From NCBI GenBank assembly GCA_013397115.1, contig VWZW01002568.1:907181-971180 (forward strand): DNA of 64,000 nt, in the 5' to 3' direction. How positions within the stretch are numbered: the first letter of the stretch is position 1; each line of letters opens with the position of its first letter. This DNA comes from Edolisoma coerulescens. Lineage: Eukaryota > Chordata > Aves > Passeriformes > Campephagidae. Position numbers and translations under genes: made by a program. Shown here one piece after another: positions 58,300 to 64,000 of this stretch. Under the pieces are notes generated by a model. That model saw only the letters and a list, made by a program, of their open reading frames with translations, did no database searches and was not told the DNA's origin.

Positions 58300-61149
58300 T
58301 AAAATCTGGTATATACACTGCATCAAATCTCAGCCACCCACATCTGGCCAGCTGCATTCTGGCAGGACTCTCACAGCTGAGCAGCACACACGGGAACCCT
58401 TTAGCTGGGGAAAAAAGAAACCTTTCCCTTTCCTGGTGAATAATTTTAGGACTAGACTGGTAGCAAAGCCAGAGTGCAACCTGGAGGCAATTTCTCTGGC
58501 GTTCCAAAATGAGTTTTATTTAAGTCCATAAATGTTTTTGAAAAGTCTGTTTTAACAGAGGCCAGAGTGCCCTGGGGTGACTCTCTTTAAAGAGCTTTGT
58601 TTGGTTAATAATGATTTGTAAACGCTGTCTGTCGGAAGTGTCGCTGCCACTATCCTGGAAAAGTCTCTGCTGGGAAACACAGGCACCTTGTGTTTGCTGA
58701 GGTGCTTTGAGTGTTTTCCTTTCCAATAATGCCTGTCAGTGCCCCAAGCCTGTGTGGCCACAGTGAAGTGGTGCTCTGCTGAATGGCCATGGTCTTGTGC
58801 TACATCCACACACCCATTTCTTCGGTGGCATATGGGATGTCACTATGGGGAGCAGATGGCATTGCCCCGGGATATGGGGAGGGGAATCTCTCAGGGAAAA
58901 CACCAGGTCATTTCTGAGCAAGGACAATCCCTGGAAGAACCCTTCTCCAACCACAGCTGGACGTGCTATGGTGTGAATAAAGGACACGTCTCACCTGTCA
59001 GAGAGGGGACTCAGATCATGGCACAGAGAGGGTCCTGCTGGGGTGGTGAATAGCTGCCATGGAGACGCCCTGAAATGGGAGCCAAAGCCACAAATCCTGG
59101 CATTAATTGCCAGAGAAAGGAAAAGATTAGTCATTTCAATCTCTATATTTGTATTTAGTGAGAAGTAGGACTTTTAAGTGACCTGGGAAATACTCAGAAT
59201 TGTACCTAGTGCTGTTACCTTTCCAAGCATGGACTGTGTGAAGACATGATCACTGCTATTTATGCTAAAATCCCAGAGTTTGATTTCTTTGCAATCACTG
59301 TTTCAAGCCTCTGGGTCCTTTCAGAGGGCCTAGCTCCATCTTGTAGGGATCAGCAGCACTATTTCCACCCCTCAAATCTACTCCAGCAGCTTCAGTTTGG
59401 ATAAAATTACAGCAACCATCAATCCAGGGCTCATACTCCAGAGCTGACGCTAATCACCACAGAGGGGAAGGAAGCAATTTTCTTCACACTTTATTACTGT
59501 GCAGCCCCGTCCTCACAGATCTTGGTGATGCTCTTTGTTTTGCATCCTTGAGGAGCATCCATCACCATCCAGTGATGGACAGGCTGACAGAAAACCAGGC
59601 TGGACAGACCACTGCACTGCCCAGGCGGGATTCACCTCACCTAACTGCAGCTGCCCCCAGGCTTGGCTGATGCCAGCTATCTTTTTCTAGTTGGTGGAGA
59701 GAGTGGGAGGGAGTCAGGAGATGATTCATCATCTCATGCTAGGAGAGGTGTCTGAGGCAGCCACGATAAATCACCCTTCAGAGGCCCAGCTCTGTAGGTG
59801 GAGCCCGTACAATTCACCCCTGTGAGATTCAAAATTACTCGATGGCTGTAGTGGAGAGAGGTGCTCCTCACCTCCCCTGGCCATGGGTGCTGTATTCCCG
59901 ATGTCTGCAGCATTTCTCCTTCAGATGAATGAAATTCCAGAAGATTTGCTTTTGCTTAATACGAAATTGCCTCAAGCATGCTGCCTCTTAGCAGGTTGAT
60001 GCAGGACACTAGAGCAATATGGATGTGCCATGATAATAATAATAAAAGTTGCTGGTTTGGAAAAGGGAAATATAACAGCTGAAACTCAGCAGAAGGGGCC
60101 AGTGAGAAATCCTGCTCCAAAATAATTGTGCACTGAGATGAGGTGGAAGAGGAGGGGAAGTTTTATTAATTATCGTACTTAAACCTGAGTGCAATGGCAA
60201 ACATTGCTGCTTTTAAAACTTCCCAGCTGTTCCTTCCTTTGTTCTGGTGACTGCTTGGAAGTTTGAGCAGTGATAAAAGCAAGGGCTCTTAAAGCAGTTT
60301 GCAAAGTTGTAGGAGACTTTAAACAGCTGGTATGATAAAACACCCACATTTCCCCTGACAAATGTAAGCTCCACCAGTAGCTTTTAGTGCAGGGATCCGT
60401 ACCAGAGCCATAAAAGAAATCAAATGGTTAAGTGTGGAGGTGAGGTCCTGGGTTTTCCCAGCTCAGTAAAGATATATCCAACCAGCCATTATCACACAGG
60501 TGCACGTATATCATTCAACATCAGACATCAAGGAAAAATAATCGCCTGGAGCGAGAGAGTAAAGTTCAATGAAAGTTTGAAAGCGTTACACACCAGCGCT
60601 CCTGGAAGGATAATCAGACACATACACACAAAAAAAATTACTCCCATGCTTTTGTTTGGTTGATGAGTTTGGGTTTTCTGGCTGCATCAAATGAGATCTA
60701 CAAATCCATCTTCATTAGACTTCTTCTAAAAACAATTGTACATTTCCTGGAAGCTCATTAACAGAGGAGCATTGCCAGGCTCTTATTCATAATGACCCTG
60801 ATTCAACAAAGTAGTTAAATATGTGCTCTGGGACTGATGACTTATAATACAAAGTATAAAAGGAACCCAGATTTGTTATAAGCTGTAGAAAAAACTAAGC
60901 CCAGATTTCATTTGAATTTTCAGTGAAAATTCTGGTCAATCCCTCTTTTATTTGATCTGATTTGTTTTAAATAATACGCCCAATATCTACCTATGTATTA
61001 TTCCATAATTCAGCATAAATTCATGCTGAGCTCAAAATTCTTGAGAACTCCACCTCAGCATCTATTGATTCCTCCTTCTCTCTTCCGAAATACTTCAAAT
61101 ACCCCAGAGGCTGGGAGGGCAGCAGCTGTTACCTGTTGAGCACAAGAAT
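58300..61149. other. Single-copy noncoding stretch
   Basis: About 2.85 kb without a recognised element, apart from (AAT)4 near 60033. 60.5-60.6 kb has a few CpGs (AATCGCCTGGAGCGAG, AAGCGTTACACACCAGCGC) and could hold a small conserved element. Confidence 0.5.
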
Positions 61150-61402
61150 ACAGAATCATGGAATGGTTTGGGTTGGGACAGGCCTCAGAGTTCATCTATT
61201 CCAACCCCCTGCCATGGGCAGAGACACCTTCCATTAGACCAGGTTGCTCCAAGCCCCATCCAAGCTGGCTTTGAACAATTCCAGGAATGGAGTAGCCACA
61301 GCTTCTCTGGGCAACCTGTGCCAGGGCCTCACCACCCTCTGAGTAAAGAATTTCTTCCTAACATCTAATCTAAATCTACCCTCCTTCATCTTAAAGCCGT
61401 GT
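61150..61402 (-). mobile_element. CR1 LINE, 3' fragment
   Basis: ACAGAATCATGGAATGGTTT, CAACCCCCTGCCATGGGCAG, CATTAGACCAGGTTGCTCCA, TAGCCACAGCTTCTCTGGGC, AAGAATTTCTTCCTAACATC. The minus frame reads FRLDVRKKFFTQRVVRPWHR and LPREAVATPFLELFKASLD. About 250 bp; the frame survives over this short length. Confidence 0.95.
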
Positions 61403-61637
61403 AGGTAAAGGTCTTTCATGTAGGTTTAAATTTATTTTTTAATAGCTTAAATATCTTTTCCTATTGCAGTTTCCTCACTAGAACAGATTCCCTGTTCCTG
61501 GCTGAACAGTGATCCAGCTTTGGTCCTTATTCCAACCACCTCCATTGCATCAGCATCTACTACTGCTTTGCCCAATTTATTGCTACTTCACCGTTCCTGT
61601 TCCCGTAGGATGATTCCCCAACAGTGATTAATCCCTT
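61403..61637. other. Noncoding stretch
   Basis: Nothing recognised with confidence. The right end may be the decayed left part of the MIR-like element. Confidence 0.4.
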
Positions 61638-61745
61638 ACTACATCCTAAGCTCTGTACAAACATGTAGGCAGAGATTAACATCCCTCTGAGAAGCCTATA
61701 ACCTAAATAGATGAAATAAATTAGGAGGTGAAGTGATTTTCCAGG
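61638..61745 (-). mobile_element. MIR-like SINE remnant
   Basis: CTACATCCTAAGCTCTGTAC, AAACATGTAGGCAGAGATTA, GAGAAGCCTATAACCTAAAT, AGATGAAATAAATTAGGAGG, TGAAGTGATTTTCC. This matches in order the amniote MIR-type reverse complement (GTGCTAGGCGCTGTACAAAC, GAGACAGTCCCTGCCC, GAGCTTACAATCTAAATAGA, GAAGTGACTTGCCC). Confidence 0.65.
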
Positions 61746-62961
61746 AGGAAAAGCTGATTTTTGGATTTGCACCTGACGGCGCCAGGTCTCGGCGCCTGGT
61801 CATTAATCCCCCATTCCCCAGGGGAGCACGTGTGTTACCTGCTGGAAGTCCACAGCTGGAAAACCTTCCAGCTACAGCTTTCCTGTTGCAGTTCTGCTGG
61901 AGACAGATCGCTCCTTGCTTGACACATGGAGTTGTACAAAGTCTCATTACAGAAAATGTTTTATGCTGTCGATCTTCCAAAGCGTCGTCGCTGCCAGCAG
62001 GGCACTGGCTTCAGAATGGGTGGATTGTGCTTCCAAAAGCTAATTAAAATCATTAGTGGCTCCCTCAGATCAGTTGCCAGAAGCTATCCTTCATGACAGC
62101 AACCTCACATTCCCCTTGTCTGCTTGGGTACATTTAAGAGTTATTCTGAAGTTTATTATCTACCTTTTTAAAAATAATTCATGGTTATTTTATGGTAAGG
62201 GGAGACATCTTAAAATGATTATGTATACCCAGATAAGCAATAAAAATCACAGAGGTCAAGAAAGAGAGGGCCTGTTTTGAATGTTACAAGTGTTCTGTAT
62301 CTGCTGTTGAGTTCAAGGCCAGAACCTTTGCCAAATCCCCCGAAGTCAGATATTTTTGCACTCTCTGCCTATTACAAATGGAAGCCACAAAGCTGCTCAA
62401 TGGGAAGGGGATGGAAAGATGAAAGGGGAATTCTCAACCAGAAAGTAGTAATGAGATAATATCACCATTTAGGATTTCTTTTTCCTTGCCCTGAATTTCT
62501 ATTTCCCTCATCCTCTACCATTCCCAGGTTTATATCCTTTGGAAATGGATAGAAACAGGAGTTTCATGCAAACAAGTCTCTGTCTATTTGTAATATGGAT
62601 AAAAACTTTGACCAGGATTTATCCTGCTCACCTGAATACCAAAGAGTAGAGCTGCATTAAGTCCCTGGACTGAGAAGGGTGGTTCAGTTCACTGAATACA
62701 AGCTGTGACCCTCAATAAATCAAAATAATACTGCTCTCCTCTGAACGCTTTCTTGTCCTGTCTGTTCCAAGTATATTTTATTTGCCTTCCCCAGTTGGTA
62801 CAGTGGATTCTCCAGGTGCTGACACAAGGCATTTTGAGATTTGTAAGCCACATTACACCTGCAAAGTGCTGGATGACAAATGTGAGAGGTGCATTTGTTC
62901 CAGCTCTGCTCAGAGCTGCTGGCTACACACATTTGTAAGGAATGGCTTTGAGCTGAACTTA
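61746..62961. other. Noncoding stretch
   Basis: No gene or transposable element recognised. Two GGCGCC hexamers lie close together at about 61780-61797, unusual in this A+T-rich stretch. Confidence 0.5.
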
Positions 62962-63192
62962 CGTAGATTTAGGTTTAGACATTAGGAAGAAATTCTTTAC
63001 TGTGAGGGCAGTGAGGCCCTGGCACAGGTTGCCCAAAGAAGCTGTGGATGCCCCATCTCTGGAAGTGTTCACAGCCAGGTTGGATGAGGCTTTAAGCAGC
63101 CTGGTCTCATGGAAGGTGTTCCTACCCATGGCAGGGGATTGGAAATGGATGATCTTTAAAGTCCCTTCCAACCCAAATCATTCTATGATTTT
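62962..63192 (+). mobile_element. CR1 LINE, 3' fragment
   Basis: CGTAGATTTAGGTTTAGACA, AGGAAGAAATTCTTTACTGT, GAGGCCCTGGCACAGGTTGC, GAAGCTGTGGATGCCCCATC, CCCTTCCAACCCAAATCATT, CTATGAT. The + frame reads AVRPWHRLPKEAVDAPSLEV. About 230 bp, 5'-truncated. Confidence 0.95.
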
Positions 63193-64000
63193 GGCACGGA
63201 AATTGAATGTCTAAAACAAAGGACATGGGGCTACTGTGAGCAGTTCTTTGTGTGGCAGATTGCTTCCACGGACATGGAAACTCATGCTGGAAACATGGTT
63301 CTAATAATTGAATTCATTTGGATATTTTTTGTAGAGTGTCAGTTTAGCTTTTTAATAACAAATTCCAGTTTTTCTTCTCTTTGCAGCAATTTAACTCTTA
63401 CTGGAAGAATCATTTCTGTTCTACTTCTGCTTCCCACTCCCTGATTAGCTCTAGTGCCATGGATTTATTCCCCTATATGGTTTTTAAAGAGCACAGGATC
63501 ACCTGTAAGATGGGGCTGCCCATTGCATCTCTGCTCAGGGCTGCCAGTGATTCCAGCACAGCAAAGTGCAGCTCCGAGTGCTTTTGTCCAAAAAGAAGAT
63601 GGAAAGAATGTTCTTTGTGCCTGCCTCCTACAGCGAGCATCTTCCATGGTGATGAAAGGTCCTGGTCCACTTCCTGCCTCTCCCACCTGGAAAGGAATAA
63701 CAAGAACAACATTCCCCGGCTTTAGCTGTGCTGCTACTCAGTTGGGATTTATTAAAATTCCCTGAAATAACCATTTAAACCCAAATATGAACAATAGTTT
63801 CTGCAAGCCTGATTCCTGCCATGCAGAAAGGCTGTACCTGTGGCAGCTGAGCCACACTGCTCACTGACAGCCACCTCTGCAGCCATCCTGGAGGGAAACA
63901 GCAATCCAGCCACATTTATCAGTTCATAGTGAATGAACACAGTTGCTCTGTGCATCCCTCACCTAACGACAGGCTGCCTTCAAAAGTTTTACAGCTTTTT
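63193..64000. other. Noncoding stretch to window end
   Basis: Nothing recognised. Overlapping open frames of 60-114 codons on both strands at 63.4-63.8 kb have no family resemblance. Confidence 0.5.

Noticed and set aside
58145..58531. Poly-isoleucine/valine and poly-tyrosine frames
   Set aside because: Artefacts of the (AAT)n/(AGT)n microsatellite.
61778..61804. GGCGCC...GGCGCC as a hairpin or regulatory RNA
   Set aside because: Only a 6-bp stem with mismatched flanks; too weak to support a structured element.
1..64000. CRISPR array, prophage, operon or bacterial island
   Set aside because: No regularly spaced direct repeats, no dense coding, no bacterial start signals; the repeats are avian CR1, LTR and MIR types.
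1..64000. tRNA, snRNA or rRNA genes
   Set aside because: No cloverleaf with proper A and B boxes and no snRNA or rRNA landmark was recognised on either strand; a covariance-model search would be needed to exclude degenerate copies.

Overview
This window looks like nuclear DNA from a bird. Roughly two dozen fragments of the CR1 non-LTR retrotransposon lie on both strands. Most carry the avian 3' end: the tail motif ATTCTATG, a core reading CCTTCCAACCCAAACC, and the C-terminal coding block translated as RVVRPW..LPREAV.APSLEVFKARLD. There is also one LTR of an avian endogenous retrovirus type and six very old MIR-like SINE remnants. Base composition is A+T-rich with CpG depletion outside a few short patches. 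I see no operons, bacterial signals or phage genes. The species cannot be fixed from the sequence.

I found no host protein-coding gene, exon chain or structural RNA gene that I can support. The convincing protein similarity is confined to CR1 ORF2 C-terminal remnants (about 17.9-18.2, 51.2-51.6 and 54.9-55.2 kb, plus shorter pieces). The window is therefore best read as intergenic or deep intronic DNA.

Layout. 0-17 kb is mostly single-copy and repeat-poor, with one ancient CR1 (1.96-2.28 kb) and two short CR1 tails. 17.6-20.8 kb is a repeat block of three CR1 pieces and an old MIR-like SINE. 22.2-23.2 kb holds a short tandem repeat and a solo LTR with its TATA box and polyadenylation signal still visible. 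24.4-24.9 kb is a CpG-rich patch. 26-33 kb has scattered CR1 fragments, a purine tract and a near-perfect 22-bp palindrome. 33-37.7 kb is CR1-dense and includes two copies of a repeat I cannot name. 38-47 kb is mostly single-copy with isolated CR1 and MIR remnants. 47.5-48.5 kb is a second CpG-enriched patch. 48.6-55.7 kb is the densest CR1 stretch and includes a back-to-back pair that fits a 5'-inverted (twin-primed) insertion. 53.6-54.1 kb and 16.25-16.5 kb are rich in homeodomain-, GATA- and octamer-like words and are my best guesses for conserved regulatory elements. 56-64 kb is single-copy with two CR1 copies, a CR1 tail, two MIR remnants and an (AAT)n microsatellite.

No previously undescribed biological system can be demonstrated here. 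The items most worth a second look are the unnamed repeat pair near 35.1/37.5 kb, the CR1 inversion at 52.6-53.0 kb, the palindromes at 31.39 and 36.40 kb, and the candidate regulatory blocks. All need alignment to other bird genomes.
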